A stretch of DNA of 64,000 nucleotides from Allolobophora icterica (taxonomy: Eukaryota > Annelida > Clitellata > Crassiclitellata > Lumbricidae): positions 64,598,083-64,662,082 of the forward strand of contig OY744610.1 in NCBI GenBank assembly GCA_963556255.1, read 5' to 3'. How positions within the stretch are numbered: position 1 is the first letter of the stretch; the number at the start of each line of letters is the position of its first letter. Below the pieces are notes generated by a model. The model was not told the origin of the DNA and made no database searches. It saw nothing but the letters and a program-made list of their open reading frames with translations. Shown here piece by piece: positions 22,054 through 32,100 of the stretch. A program made the position numbers and the translations under genes.

Positions 22054-22689
22054 TCAGAGGCGAATGGTTAATGCCTTAGCTCTTTCACTTAAAATGGCTA
22101 GCAATAATTTTGCTCTAACATCTTCATCCACCTCATACACATTAAACAAACCATCCAAGTGATCAAAGAAACCTGGAATTTCTATAGGGTCGGAAGGAAA
22201 TTTCCAAAGAATATTCTTGAGGGCATCACTATAACGCTTAGTACGACTTGCTAAAGAATCTCTAACATTTCGTTCTTCCTGCTTTTCCTTCCTCTCCCTT
22301 TCTTCTTTCTCTTTCCGTTCCTTCTTTTCTCTTTCTTCTTTCTCTTTCCGTTCCTTCTTTTCTTCCTCTCTCCTCTTTTCCTCCCTTTCTTCCTTCTCCT
22401 TCCGTTCCTCCCTCTCTCTTTCTTCCTTCTCCTTCCGTTCCTCCCTTTCTCTTTCTTCCTTCTCCCTTTGTTCTTTCTTTTCTTCCTCTCTCCTCTTTTC
22501 CTCCCTTTCTTCCTTCTCCTTCCGTTCCTCCCTTTGTTCTTCATATTTACGGATTTCGAACTCCAGACGGCGCTTCTGCAGCTCGTAATCCACTCCTGTT
22601 GGAGATATTGGACTACCCTTAAATTCCTCTTCCTCTTTTCCAATCTCCATGGCCCATTCTTCCATTAATTGATTTCGATCCCATGACAT
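22054..22689 (-). pseudogene. gag N-terminal part with Glu/Arg/Lys coiled coil
   Basis: The 211-residue frame starts MSWDRNQLMEEWAMEIGKEE, runs through about 90 residues of REEKKE/KERKEKEERE repeats (a long charged helix) and ends in capsid-like LLLAILSERAKALTIRL. A TGA at 22056-22054 and a TAA at 22026-22024 separate it from the rest of gag, yet both parts are in the same frame. One gag has therefore been cut by two nonsense codons, or reads through them. Confidence 0.8.
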
Positions 22690-23291
22690 AACTCTTCGTC
22701 CCTTCCTGCCTTCATAAGATACACCCTAAGGCGCTCAGACGACATTTTGCGAATATTCGCTTGCATCTCTGTTGTCAACGCTTCCATTTTTACAAACAGT
22801 CAGTCAACAACAATCAAAAAAAAAAAAACAGACACCACGCGGCAAACCCGCCACACAAAAGGAAAATTCCACAACCCAAAGTGCAACTATGCAGTATCCA
22901 AAGAAGTACACTCGCCAAGTACGCAAAAACTATACAAGCTCACGCAAGTCTGGCCTCGATCACAACAATGGATCAAATTTCAAAGAAATAATCAGCAGAT
23001 ATTGAAAGAGAAATAATGGCTGCCTCCCACTCGGCTGCAACTCCACTCTCTTTTCTCCTTCTCAGCCACGACAACACCTAGGATCTTACCCGTATGTTGA
23101 CTGCTGTCTTCTGCTGTCTCAGCCGAACGACGCACTTCGTCCGTCCGACTGTCGTATGCCGATTCACCCGTCTCCCACGGTAGAAAGGCGTCTCGATCCG
23201 CTCGCTGTCTGGAACAGACCGTCTCTTGATCCTCCGGGTTGACTCCTTCCTCCGCCGGCTCGCGTCTTCTTCACCGGATCCAACACCGATG
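22690..23291 (-). other. 5' leader of the Gmr1-like element
   Basis: The sequence between the primer site and the first gag ATG. It holds a run of A (22816-22828 on plus) and no long frame in element orientation. Confidence 0.7.
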
Positions 23292-23309
23292 ATCCCACTT
23301 CTGACACCA
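23292..23309 (-). other. tRNA-Leu-type primer binding site
   Basis: The minus strand reads TGGTGTCAGAAGTGGGAT, the exact complement of a tRNA 3' end ATCCCACTTCTGACACCA, as in animal tRNA-Leu. It lies four bases inside the 5' LTR, where a gypsy element needs it. Confidence 0.88.
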
Positions 23310-23313
23310 ATAA

Positions 23314-23745
23314 TGTCGCGGTCGACTCCTTCGATCGCAACGACGAACCAACGAAGGAACTATTAAAAGATCTTTATTTAAAAATAAAGTCGATTAAGTG
23401 TAGAGTAAGTCAACTCGTCTATCAAATATCACAATCGTAGACAGCACACAGGTTGGCTGGTCTCGATTGAACGTTATACGATCAATGTTTCAACGTTTAC
23501 AAATCTTCGTCAAAAGGCCCTTAATGTACAGCAGGTCTATCTTATATAGGGTTCTCCGGGATTCCAGAACGTTCTGTGACGTCACTGTACTTTTCCCTGG
23601 AAAGTCCTACTGAACACGTATATCCTTGTTGCATGCACCGAATTAATGTTGACAGCTTGCTGCAGAAATTTCCGTGCGTTGTAAACAAGCTTGTTGACGC
23701 GTCGGTTTTCTTCCCTTGATGCATGCACCCGCGTAGACCACGACA
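23314..23745 (-). repeat. 5' LTR of the Gmr1-like element
   Basis: Same 432 bases as 15396-15827 by eye, including the TATATAAG (23548-23541) and AATAAA signals. The outer flank is TACTC. The LTR ends about 200 bases before the SLC17 exon at 23948. Confidence 0.95.
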
Positions 23746-23947
23746 TACTCAAAACAAAATTTCTTTTATATCGTATTGGTAATCGTGAGACTTGAAATCT
23801 CCTCATGTTTTCTCATGTTGCTCTATGCATTGTAAAGTGTTGCATGGTGTTGCACTGTATGTGTATTCGTTTATTGGAACAGCCTGACAAACCGCAGAGT
23901 TACAGTAAATTGTGCCGCTATGTAAAACGTGTTGCTCTGCATTGTAG

Positions 23948-24080
23948 AACGACGGCTTCTCTCTGTTGCCCTACTTCGGTCTGTGGTTCGTCGTGATGGC
24001 GTCAGGTGGCGCTGCTGATCGTCTTCAGAGTCATGGAGTCCTCAACACAGGAACGACGAGAAAGGTCATGCAGGTCATAG
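23948..24080 (+). CDS. SLC17-family transporter, exon 5 visible
   Basis: This 133-bp exon reads NDGFSLLPYFGLWFVVMASG, then GAADRLQSHGVLNTGTTRKV and MQVI plus one base. The NG-LSALPYLGMW helix and the ADxLRSRGxxSTxxxRKxxQxIG loop are diagnostic of SLC17. The acceptor is TGCATTGTAG and the donor GTCAGT at 24081. It joins the exon at 8455 in phase 0 without a missing segment, so the retrotransposon has not deleted coding sequence. Confidence 0.9.
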
Positions 24081-24199
24081 GTCAGTCCATCTGAATGACC
24101 CTCCTCGTCGTACTCTTGTCTGCTATATACAGCCTCCTGCTTTATTTCTCTCTATATCTCTGTATCTTCATGCATATGTCTCGCAATTCTGTCACCCTG

Positions 24200-24300
24200 A
24201 TGGACTGTCTCTGTATCTGTATCTGTCTCTCTCTTTCTCTCTTGTCTATCTGTCTGTCTGTCTACCTGTCTGTCTATCTCTATCTCTGTTTCTGTATGTA
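24200..24300. repeat. (TCTG)n-like tract
   Basis: CTGTCTCTCT and TCTGTCTG words after the exon 5 donor; low complexity. Confidence 0.8.
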
Positions 24301-24399
24301 TGTGCTTTTCTAGATATACTCGCCTCTCAGTCTCTTGTTCACCATTAGGCCTACTCAGTTGCTCATTTTTGTGCTTATCCGTCCGTCCGACCCTCGCTC

Positions 24400-24500
24400 A
24401 CTCCCTCCCTCTCTCCCTGAACCCTCCCTCCGTCCCTTTGTCCTTCCGTCCGTCCGTCCGTCCGTCCGTCCGTCTCTCCGTCCCTCCCTCTCTCCCTTCT
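24400..24500. repeat. (CCGT)n and (CCCT)n tract
   Basis: A short CCGT run (about 24443-24475) between CCCT words. No coding signal. Confidence 0.8.
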
Positions 24501-24715
24501 TTCATTGACGCACATCAATGCTCATATTTTATTTGCATACTGCATAATTTTTTATTTTTAATTATATATGCCATTCATATTAACTCCTTACATTTTTCTT
24601 CCTTTCTTCCTTCCTTCCTTCCTTACTTAATTAATTTCTTCCTTTCTTCCTACTTTCAATCATTTGTTAATTCATTCTTTTTTGCTTTTGTTCCTATTTT
24701 TCTTTCTTCCTTTCT

Positions 24716-24900
24716 TCTTCCTTCCTTCCTTCCTTCCTTCCTTCCTTCCTTCCTTCCTTCCTTCCTTCCTTCCTTCCTTCCTTCCTTCCTTCCTTCCTTC
24801 CTTCCTTCCTTCCTTCCTTCCTTCCTTCCTTCCTTCCTTCCTTCCTTCCTTCCTTCCTTCCTTCCTTCCTTCCTTCCTTCCTTCCTTCCTTCCTTCCTTC
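24716..24900. repeat. (CCTT)n microsatellite, about 46 units
   Basis: A pure CCTT run of about 185 bases. Frames over it (PSFL repeats on plus, KEGR repeats on minus) are artefacts. Confidence 0.98.
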
Positions 24901-25154
24901 AACACCAAGCTATAATCAGGTAAACATCCAAAAGATGACTTCGCTTATGTCATCTAACTTTTCCTTACTTCATCTTCTTTCGCAGTATCTATTATATAAC
25001 CGTCCCTGACCTTGCTTTGACCTTAACTGAATATGGAGAGCTGCATTCTGCCAAAACAATTTCTGTCGACGTCAACAGCCTTTGTTGCTATAAGATGTCG
25101 TTGGTGACAGGACTCTGATATTCCCTTGACTACATCGGCACAGCCTCTCTGACT

Positions 25155-25296
25155 CGACCCATAGGCTAGCTGGTGAAAAAGCTAGTGCCCTACGCTTCAC
25201 CTTAAAGTGGCGCCTTAGAAGTTTGGAGAATGTTATTACTATTACGTCAACAATTACGTTAACGATTACGATACGTTAACGATTACGATTGCTTGA
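25155..25296 (+). mobile_element. LINE 3' end with GATTACG-type tail
   Basis: GTGGCGCCTTAGAAGTTTGG followed by ATTACG-rich repeats matches the LINE 3' end at 36700-36772. The tail forms the last bases of the intron, stopping about five bases before the exon 6 acceptor region GCTTGAACAG. Confidence 0.7.
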
Positions 25297-25300
25297 ACAG

Positions 25301-25548
25301 GAACGATCATTCCGGCGAGCATGGTGGCTGCGATGGGCTTTATTGACTGTAGCCAATGGCAGGGACCGATCTCATTCATCACGATCGGTCTGAGCTTCTG
25401 TGGGTTCCAGTACAACGGTTTCCTCGTCAACCACCTAGACATCGCTCCACGATACGCCGGGATCCTCATGGGAATTGCCAATGCCATTGGGTCAACGGCC
25501 AGCTTCCTCGTTCCCTATCTACACAACATCGTCAAAGAAGTGACCGAA
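25301..25548 (+). CDS. SLC17-family transporter, exon 6 visible
   Basis: After completing the split Gly codon it reads TIIPASMVAAMGFIDCSQWQ, then SFCGFQYNGFLVNHLDIAPR and YAGILMGIANAIGSTASFLV. NHLDIAPRYAGILMGIxN is one of the most conserved stretches of the SLC17 family. Two phase-0 donors are possible: GTGACC (exon end 25539) and GTCAGG (exon end 25548); I list the latter because it has G at +5. The frame would otherwise run to a TAA at 25567-25569, which an intron-retaining transcript would use. Confidence 0.88.
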
Positions 25549-25654
25549 GTCAGGCGTCACGTGATCTAATCCCTAATCTCTAGTCTGAGTTAATCTAATA
25601 CAAACCAATCTCTAATCTAATCTCTGATCCATTGATTAACCTAATAAATCAACT

Positions 25655-26065
25655 TAAATTAGGTCAACGATTGGCTGATGCAATAGTTGACCTAATTATT
25701 TATTTTACTGATAGACGTATCCAATGAATAGCTCAATGATTGGTTGAACGAATCAACGATGGGTAGGATGACCTTATGCTGACCTAATAAACAGAGTACT
25801 GATTGGATGATATAATGGATGACCTAATAATCAGATAGCTGATCGAACAAATAACTTAATGAACAGTGTACTGATTGGCTGATCGAATAGATGACCTAAT
25901 AAACAGAGTACTGATTGGATGATATAATAGATCACCTAATAACACTTGACCTAATGAACGGTGTACTGATTGGTTGATCGAATGGATGACCTAATAAACA
26001 GCTAGCTCATTGGCTGATCGAACAAATGATCCAATAAGCAGAATACTGATTGGCTGACGGTTGAC
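25655..26065. repeat. about 43-bp minisatellite filling the last intron
   Basis: Eight to nine diverged copies of a unit built on GACCTAATAAACAGAGTACT and GATTGGCTGATCGAATAGAT. It occupies nearly the whole 527-bp intron and ends close to the acceptor CTTCTTGTAG at 26075. Confidence 0.88.
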
Positions 26066-26075
26066 CTTCTTGTAG

Positions 26076-26789
26076 GACGAATACGAGCTCTGGCAGACGA
26101 TGTTTCTTCTGACGGCGTCCTTCTATCTCTTCAGTATGCTCTTCTTTCTCCTCTGCGGCTCCGGAAAACTCCAGGACTGGGCGATCAACGACCCCCAGAG
26201 CCCCATCGACGACGCCAGCGACCAGTCACCCTTCTCCGCCGACCCCCTCGACTCCACCATCCCCCAAAACAACAAGACTCCTCTCTACGTCAAGGAACTG
26301 AGTACCATCAGCAGTCCCTCATTCGGCGGGAGCAAAATCCCCGACGTCTACGCGACGGACACCCTACGCAGGGCGGCCGAGGAGGCGGACGCCAAGGCCC
26401 TTCGAGCGCTGCAGACGGGGTCGCTACCACGATCGAACGCCATCGGGCAGAACCACCTCACCCCCGCCGGACCGCAGGGTGACGCCGACACCCTCAATCG
26501 CAAAGCGAGTAATAAGTCGACGAACAGCTCCAGGAGCAACGAGTCCAAGAAGGACTCGAACCCCCATCGCAGTGATCACGAACGAAGCAGGAAGCGCGGC
26601 CGACACCACGAGCGAACGGAACCGGAGCGATCACGGGTCGACAAGGACAGGGAAAGGGAAAGGGACAGGGAGAGGGACAGGGAGAGGGAAAGGACCGCCT
26701 CAGGGAGGAGGACGTTGAAACCGGAGCTGTCCCGTCCGGCGGAGGAGAGCCTTGAGATTTACGAATCGCTGTCGGAGTCTCCCGTATGA
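26076..26789 (+). CDS. SLC17-family transporter, last exon with long charged tail
   Basis: The exon opens DEYELWQTMFLLTASFYLFS, the last transmembrane helix (compare EWQxVFxIxAxIY), then FLLCGSGKLQDWAIND, the short motif that ends most SLC17 proteins. Here about 200 hydrophilic residues follow, including an Arg/Asp/Glu run (RERERDRERDRERER) and a Ser/Asn/Arg-rich stretch. The last residues SESPV fit a class I PDZ ligand (Ser at -2, Val at 0). TGA is at 26787-26789. All seven exons join to 525 codons plus stop. The tail's 3' half is duplicated at 36056-36334. Confidence 0.9.
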   Translation, partial: DEYELWQTMFLLTASFYLFSMLFFLLCGSGKLQDWAINDPQSPIDDASDQSPFSADPLDSTIPQNNKTPLYVKELSTISSPSFGGSKIPDVYATDTLRRAAEEADAKALRALQTGSLPRSNAIGQNHLTPAGPQGDADTLNRKASNKSTNSSRSNESKKDSNPHRSDHERSRKRGRHHERTEPERSRVDKDRERERDRERDRERERTASGRRTLKPELSRPAEESLEIYESLSESPV

Positions 26790-27193
26790 GGGAGGCGACT
26801 TGGTCATAGCCCACCCTCACCCTGCCCGCTGAGGGGCCTGCGTGTTTCTTGCCCCACGGAGAGTCAACGGTCGTAGCAAGCGGGCTCTACATTCACCAGA
26901 TGGAAGGTGTTCATCAAGTCCTCTGCAGTCGCTAGGTGGCCTGTTCGTTGCGTGTGAAATGTTACAGCGTGCAAGCGCCTGATCGTTAGTTCTTGATGAT
27001 TCTCAAGATGGAGTTATTTTTATCGATGGCTGTACTCGCTAGGTGTCGTTGTCACCTCCGAAGGTTTCCCGCAGGATGCGATTTCTCGGGTTTGGGGTTT
27101 CTGAAGAAGTATCTTCAAGAAACGCATGACACTCTGATCATTTTTCGACCGATTCCTCATAACGTAACAGGGAGAAAACTCTACTGAAATAAA
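26790..27193 (+). other. 3' UTR of the SLC17 gene with AATAAA
   Basis: AATAAA at 27188-27193 lies about 400 bases after the stop and is the first canonical polyadenylation signal I see. The start of the UTR is also present in the duplicated copy at 36260-36334. Confidence 0.6.
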
Positions 27194-27366
27194 GTCGGAA
27201 AAAGTCTTTAAAATGCGTGGTTTAAATTTATTCATATTAGATTAAGATTTTGAATAACTGCGGCTAACGGTGAACAAAAAGCAAAGAACTTTTAGAGACG
27301 GGCAGTGCAATCACTTACCTATAAGAGAAAAGCTAAATGTTTGCCATCGTGTGGTTAGGGTGACCT

Positions 27367-27596
27367 GAAAGGGGCAGTCCGGTGCAAATATGAACCTATT
27401 GCTAGTCCACATTTCGGAACCAGTGTCTAGACAAAGTACTGCCCACAGAATTATATAACATTGTCCACGTCATTCACGGTCACGGAAGTCTCTACACAGG
27501 CATGTTCACACTATGTAACAAATTTCATGCTTCTATCAGTTAATGAGCAATTGGGTTCATATTTTGCACCGGACTGCCTAATTTCCCCTTTCAGAT
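27367..27596. mobile_element. fold-back element
   Basis: The left arm CTGAAAGGGGCAGTCCGGTG, continuing to AATATGAACC, is matched in inverted form by GGTTCATATTTTGCACCGGA and CCCCTTTCAG at the right. A word AAATTTCATGCTTC...ATCA near 27523 recurs at 27787, outside the fold-back. Confidence 0.6.
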
Positions 27597-28380
27597 CACT
27601 ACTGAAATCGTTGTCCATAAATATGTATGTTTCGACACCAAGATTACGACGATTCTAAGTGAACTAGAAGCTGAGATATTGAAAAATCTCTTTTTTCGGT
27701 CGGCCATTTTTGAAAATTGCTGCCACTGAGGCCAGAAGGAAAATCTGCTAAATTTTTCTTCATATTATGTTGTTACCATGTGCCAAATTTCATGCTTCCA
27801 TCATCAAGTGAGCAATTTTGACACCAAGCTGACTGACTAATTGGCAGTTTTAAGGTAAGGATATGACGTCATGCTAAAACGTCCGCTAGGGGGCGTAAAT
27901 CATGAAAGAAAAATTGTCAACAGCATTTTACTGCTTCAGAACTATCATATCTTTAATTTAAACATCATTGCCAAGATTCTACCCAAAATTTATCTTCTCT
28001 TTCTTTTTGTTACATAAGCCGACGGACTATAGTAGCAGTTCCTGTTTAAAGGCACCGTGTGGTAACAAAGGCTTGGGACTGGCACTGTCAAAGTACAAAC
28101 AGTGGCGGAGTTAAAATTTAATGGATCTTCAAAAGATATAAAACCAGCACTCAAGTTAAATTAACTTAGGTATAGTGTGGGTCTTGGTTCTATATACTCT
28201 GAAAGTTCTGTTTATAATTGTGTCTAATTAGACCTTTCCAAATTTACAAGCGTTTTAATGTGTAGCGACATCTTATGGCTGACGAGGACCAAAATATCGA
28301 CTCTACGTTGTTAATAATTCATTTGAAATTTTTGGAAGAATGCGCTAATAATTTCGATACATGTGTCAATATAAGGTCGA
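27597..28380 (+). repeat. dispersed repeats at the start of the array
   Basis: The segment from about 28055 (GGCTTGGGACTGGCACTG) to 28380 matches 39590-39890 in order, including ATTAGACC, CGACATCTTATGGCTGA and ATTTGGAAGAAT-type words. Upstream, 27600-28010 shows no gene. This is the first large block of the plus-strand array. Confidence 0.6.
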
Positions 28381-28520
28381 TGTCCCCGTAAATCCTGGCA
28401 GCCACAAGATGTCGTTATACACCGAATTCTAGTACAATTGCAAAGCGCTGCTTAGACACCTTTAAATCGCATCTTTCGATGCTATATATATTTCATTTTT
28501 CGGTCAACGTACCCAACTGC
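28381..28520 (+). repeat. promoter-like cassette, well preserved
   Basis: GGCAGCCACAAGATGTCGTT (A, from 28398), TTAGACACCTTTAAATCG (B, 28452-28469) and TATATATATTTC (from 28483) are in order, with A to B 48 bp and B to TATA 31 bp. It is close to a consensus for the family and is followed by TTCATTTTTCGGTCAAC, shared with several other copies. Confidence 0.8.
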
Positions 28521-28559
28521 TACGAAATTAAAGAAATAAACCATCATTGAAACTTGTTA

Positions 28560-29833
28560 GGGGTCATTGCATAATTACGTAACGCTCGAGGGTGGGTGGG
28601 TTGGGTCCTTTGAAACGTTACGAAACGTTACGTGGGTGGGTGGGTGTATGGGGATGAACGTTACGTAACGCTTTTACCAAAAGTTGTTATAAATTAATTT
28701 TAAATTTACATCGACTGACGCTTTATACACGATATGATCGAAGTTCAAACTTCGTGCCATTGATTTAAAACTTAACTAAAACACGCAATAGTATAAATCA
28801 ACACTAAGTTAGTATTTAATACACTGTCACGGTGCAATCGAAGTTCAAACTTATTGAATATTATCTGCCATTGATTGAAACCTGACAAATGAAAAATGTG
28901 CTTATAGGGCCTAAATTTACGCATTGGCGCCGAAGGATCCAAACCAGCAGATCGTCATTTTGCAAACTGTCTGCGCTTCTTCTTCAAGATATTACGAATT
29001 AAATCAAACTCAGACAGCCGAACCCATTTGATCTAAATTGTCCATCTGCCTCAATTGAAGATTTGCAAAAGAGACAATGTAAGCTTTGCGGTATGAATTT
29101 TCCAACTGTTGTAGCCAAGACAAATCATTCTCGCGACTGACGTAGACGAAAACCGACAACCTAAGTACCGACAGTTACCGAAGAGTCGAAAAAGCAAACT
29201 CGAGCGAAAGTTCAGATCAACATATCTGTTCTTCCGTTTGTGTAAACCGGAAACCGCTGTTCGAATTGTTTGGACCTTTCATAGTTTACCGTCGGCACAA
29301 CGTGGTAATTCTCCTTGGATTTCTGACATCGACAGCATATCTTACTACACGAATTTTAAACATTTAAAATTGATGCCCTACAAAAAACTGATCAATATTT
29401 GTATTAATTATTATCGAAGTGCTTAGACTAAGCAAATAATTAGTTACTCTTAATTTTGATTAGGCCTAATTATTAATATTTTAGTCCATGAAACTTTTCA
29501 GCAGTGGGTATAACTTTTGACGTAAAACTTTAAAAAACAAATTGCATGTCAAACATGACTGTCATTATTTTATATAAATAAAAAATTCTGTATATTTTAG
29601 GCCTACTGCCAACATTCTAATTGACATAGGGCCTACTATATTAAATCGCTATAAACTATGAATTATGATTGCGCGTTCACATAGTAAATCTAAAATGATT
29701 TTTCGTAACAATAATTACGTAACGCTGGGGTAGGTGGGTGGGTGGGTGTAGGCAAACGTTACGAAGCGTTACAGGGTGGGTGGGTGGGTCAAAAACGGTC
29801 ATTTTCGGCGTTACGTAATTATGCAATGACCCC
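28560..29833. mobile_element. Harbinger-like non-autonomous transposon
   Basis: Inverted ends of at least 25 bases start GGGGTCATTGCATAATTACG and are flanked on both sides by TTA (28557-28559, 29834-29836), the 3-bp target duplication of PIF/Harbinger elements. Both subterminal regions carry GGTGGGTGGGT runs and AACGTTACG words in inverted arrangement. The interior of 1.27 kb has no transposase frame. It interrupts a cassette cargo: TTAAGAAAATCTTCC resumes after it, as in the uninterrupted copy near 40600. Confidence 0.88.
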
Positions 29834-30330
29834 TTAAGAAAATCTTCCTAAAGAAATCAAAACAGAGGACATTTTAATGTGTTCACTTGTGGGAAATTCC
29901 CAACCAGCCCTCTCAAATTCGTTCTTTGCCCCAACGGTGAGTTTTGCCCGGTTTAGTCCCACCAGTCGCCACTAATGATGAAATATAAAATAAACTTATT
30001 TTTATTATGACCTTGAGGCATGAAGTTGAAATCCTACATTCTGATTTTGTTATAGGTTTGAGAAATAAAGGAGATTTAAGAGAAGCACTGAGAAACAAAG
30101 GGTATTTTTGTAGATAAACTGAGAAATAGAGTTGATATTTAGAGAAGTTTCAGAAATAAATTTAATTTTCTTATAAAGCACTGAGAAACAAGGGAGCGAT
30201 TTAGTGAAGGCTTGCTATATAAAGGAGCTTTCTAGATTGTAATTAGTAACTTCTATTGCGCCGGTGTCTATTGCACAAGGCATCAACCGATGGCACACCA
30301 GAACCAAGCCGTAATCAGGTCAATATCCAG
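29834..30330 (+). repeat. resumed array sequence and LINE 3' end
   Basis: 29834-29910 continues the interrupted cassette cargo (compare 40610-40690). 30000-30240 contains GAGAAATAAAG-type words repeated about five times. 30235-30330 is the 3' end, in minus orientation, of the LINE at 30335-30556. Confidence 0.5.
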
Positions 30331-30334
30331 AAGG

Positions 30335-30610
30335 TCAGTCCGTAAGACAGAGAGGCAGCCTATGGTGGATAAGCAATTTGAAAGAGGTAAGTTTTTTTAT
30401 TTGAGAACGTAATGACACAAGCGACTGAGCAGAGCGCACAGACACAGGGAGGGAGTTCCCAAAACTCGGTCCAGCTAGAGAAGGACTGAGAAACAAAAGA
30501 GGATTTTGAGAAGAACTAAAACTGGACATCACACTGAGTAAGCAAAACACCCACACTCGCTAGCGGTAAAGGCTATGATCATATAAAACAGAAACAGAGA
30601 ATGTCTTTAT
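30335..30610 (-). pseudogene. internally deleted LINE, C-terminal end
   Basis: The minus frame has GPSFGNSLPVSVRSAQSLVS, the WN-LP-type end of CR1/L2-like ORF2. It starts MWVFCL, and the 60 bases before it (30550-30610) match the 5' flank of the LINE at 39234-39300, where MWVFCL is followed by the RT. Here the RT is missing, so this looks like an internally deleted derivative. Confidence 0.65.
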
Positions 30611-30615
30611 AATAT

Positions 30616-30886
<271 letters not shown>

Positions 30887-31041
30887 TCATCAAAATCATC
30901 TCTGGGGAGCCGCGAGAGGTTACGTTCCTCTTCCAGCGCCTTTCCATCTGTATTCAGCGCTATAATGCCATCGCTTTCGTGGCACGTTTAATGACTTAGC
31001 GGAGGACGAGGCCTGATTTTCCAGAAATAACAATAAATAGT

Positions 31042-31042
31042 C

Positions 31043-31110
<68 letters not shown>
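31042..31110. repeat. (AAT)n microsatellite
   Basis: A pure AAT run between unique-looking flanks. Confidence 0.95.
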
Positions 31111-31111
<1 letters not shown>

Positions 31112-31239
31112 ACAGTTGTAAAGTTCATCAAATTTACTAGTAATCAGTGTTTACCGATATCTTATGTCTGTCTGTTGGAAGGATGCTTTATTGCTTTTCT
31201 GTTTGGTTGAGTATTGCGAGCGGCAAGAGCGGGAGGCCC

Positions 31240-31695
31240 TAGAGGAGTAATACGGAGGCTGATGCGTCAGGGGTACTTACCTTCATCATCCCCTTCATTG
31301 GAGACACCTTGTAATAATGCAGACGCTAACCTCTTTCCCAGTATTTTGTTCAATCCTTGCCATGTGTCACATACAATGCTGTCGCCGATTAATCACGCTC
31401 CCTACTCCATGCGACCACGGTCCCACAACCGTGAGATCCCAAGGTATGACAACTTGTCTCAGAAATGCTTCCTCGCTAGGATGCTATACAAATAGCTCTG
31501 CTCTCCAAGATTTGGCTACCTTGTTCTTCTCTCTCCTATCCTCCTTATGTATCACTTAATTTGCAGTAATTTCTCATTTTATATAATTTTTATATTGTTT
31601 GATTATTTGACTCTAATATGATTTCCATGTACAGCGCTGTGAGTTTGGAAGTGCTTCTCAATAAAGAAAATACTTACTTACTTACTTACAATGAC
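31240..31695 (+). pseudogene. LINE ORF2 C-terminal fragment and 3' tail
   Basis: A plus frame includes PYSMRPRSHNREIPRYDNLS and ends at a stop at 31493. The minus fragment at 39934-40450 encodes the related AYSLRPRSHDRVLPIADKN. Both end in AATAAAG near a TACT/TAAG tetranucleotide tail (31670-31690 here). LRPRSHDxxLP near the end is typical of CR1/L2-type LINEs. The RT core is absent. Confidence 0.65.
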
Positions 31696-31740
31696 GTCGA
31701 AACTTTTTTAATACTGAATACTATTAACACTGTAAAGCCC

Positions 31741-32040
<300 letters not shown>

Positions 32041-32100
32041 TTAAGTTTTTTTTGGCTATAGATTACGATTCTGCTTGGATTAATCGAACAGAGGAAGCTT

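Larger units (their letters stand above)
15396..23745 (-). mobile_element. Gmr1-like Ty3/gypsy LTR retrotransposon, defective
   Basis: The 8350-bp element lies antisense in the largest SLC17 intron. It has two 432-bp LTRs that look identical by eye, TG...CA ends, and the 5-bp duplication TACTC at 15391-15395 and 23746-23750. In its own orientation the order is LTR, tRNA-Leu-type primer site, coiled-coil gag, CCHC gag, protease (DSG), integrase, RT, RNase H, polypurine tract, LTR. Integrase before RT is the order of Ty1/copia, yet the RT, RNase H and GPY-type integrase end are Ty3/gypsy-like. That combination is known for Gmr1-like elements of deuterostomes. Two stops in gag, frameshifts in pol and a foreign block in RT make it non-autonomous. 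Confidence 0.92.

Noticed and set aside
22251..22643. 130-codon basic frame overlapping gag
   Set aside because: A frame-shifted reading of the gag coiled-coil repeat.
24300..24923. 207-codon frame ending in PSFL repeats
   Set aside because: Mostly the CCTT microsatellite; it shares no exon boundary with the SLC17 gene.
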